A stretch of DNA of 5,119 nt, from the NCBI GenBank assembly GCA_019309685.1, contig JAFDFT010000218.1:1-5119 (forward strand), read 5' to 3'. Source of the stretch: Deltaproteobacteria bacterium (GTDB lineage: Bacteria > Desulfobacterota > Desulfobacteria > Desulfobacterales > JAABPS01). Shown here piece after piece: positions 5,086-5,119 of the stretch. Position 1 is the first letter of the stretch. Every line of letters begins with the position of its first letter. The position numbers were made by a program, and so were the translations under genes. The notes beneath the pieces were generated by a model. That model was not told the DNA's origin. It saw only the letters and a list, made by a program, of their open reading frames with translations, and ran no database searches.

Positions 5086-5119
5086 ATGAGTTCAAAAACA
5101 AGTGATGATGGTTTAAAAA
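5086..5119 (+). CDS. Start of an unidentified plus-strand gene (first 11 codons only)
   Basis: ATG at 5086 with AGGAG (5074-5078) 7 nt upstream; the frame is open to the window end and reads MSSKTSDDGLK. The alternative ATG at 5082 hits a stop after seven codons, so 5086 is the better start. A matching promoter lies at 4965-4994. Eleven residues are too few to identify the product. Divergence from a catabolic operon suggests a related enzyme, transporter or ligase, but this is a guess from context. Confidence 0.6.
   Translation, partial: MSSKTSDDGLK

Noticed and set aside
5082..5105. Alternative ATG at 5082 for the plus-strand gene
   Set aside because: It terminates at TGA (5103) after seven codons, while the frame from 5086 stays open with a correctly spaced AGGAG.
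1..5119. CRISPR array, insertion sequence, tRNA/rRNA, prophage or defence genes
   Set aside because: No regularly spaced repeats, transposase-like frame, terminal inverted repeats or RNA gene patterns were seen; the window is a metabolic operon.

Overview
The window holds a compact, one-directional catabolic operon on the minus strand plus the first codons of a divergent plus-strand gene. Reading in the direction of transcription (high to low coordinates) the order is: TetR-family regulator (4746-4117), FAS1-like/MaoC-N dehydratase subunit (4078-3587), catalytic MaoC hydratase subunit (3562-3143), acyl-CoA dehydrogenase subunit A (3046-1850), acyl-CoA dehydrogenase subunit B (1838-678), and a short-chain dehydrogenase (605 to beyond position 1, cut by the window edge). 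A 339-base AT-rich intergenic region (4747-5085) separates the regulator from a plus-strand gene starting at 5086, of which only 11 codons are visible.

The enzymes fit together as three consecutive steps of beta-oxidation of an acyl-CoA: dehydrogenation to the 2-enoyl-CoA, hydration, and oxidation of the 3-hydroxyacyl-CoA. MaoC-type hydratases (hydratase 2 family) form the (R)-3-hydroxy product, and the SDR resembles the (3R)-hydroxyacyl-CoA dehydrogenase domain of peroxisomal multifunctional enzyme type 2 (HSD17B4). The set therefore looks like a dissociated, bacterial version of the (R)-specific peroxisomal route. No thiolase or CoA ligase is visible; they may lie past position 1 or elsewhere.

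The most informative observation is that both the dehydrogenase and the hydratase appear to be heteromeric with split active sites. One acyl-CoA dehydrogenase subunit keeps the SEPDSGSD and VWTS motifs and a glutamate at the isovaleryl-CoA-dehydrogenase-like base position (E251). The other keeps the R-x-Q-F and HGAIG motifs that in homotetramers reach across to the neighbour's FAD. Only one of the two MaoC-fold subunits keeps the catalytic Asp/His pair. This is the logic of the ChsE-type (FadE26/27, FadE28/29) alpha2beta2 dehydrogenases and the ChsH1/ChsH2 hydratase of mycobacterial cholesterol side-chain degradation, which suggests a bulky, branched or cyclic substrate; the substrate cannot be read from the sequence.

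Regulation: upstream of the TetR gene a perfect TTGACA -35 box is followed at 17 bp by a weak -10 that overlaps a perfect 15-bp palindrome (AGTAACATTGTTACT). This is the expected layout for an autorepressing TetR-family protein that releases DNA when it binds an acyl-CoA or substrate analogue.

Organism: moderate-to-low GC, strong GGAGG ribosome binding sites, a TetR/MaoC/ACAD/SDR gene set and no actinobacterial base composition suggest a Gram-negative bacterium. A Desulfobacterota (Desulfobacteraceae-like) lineage is plausible, but this is an impression from gene content, not a demonstrated assignment.
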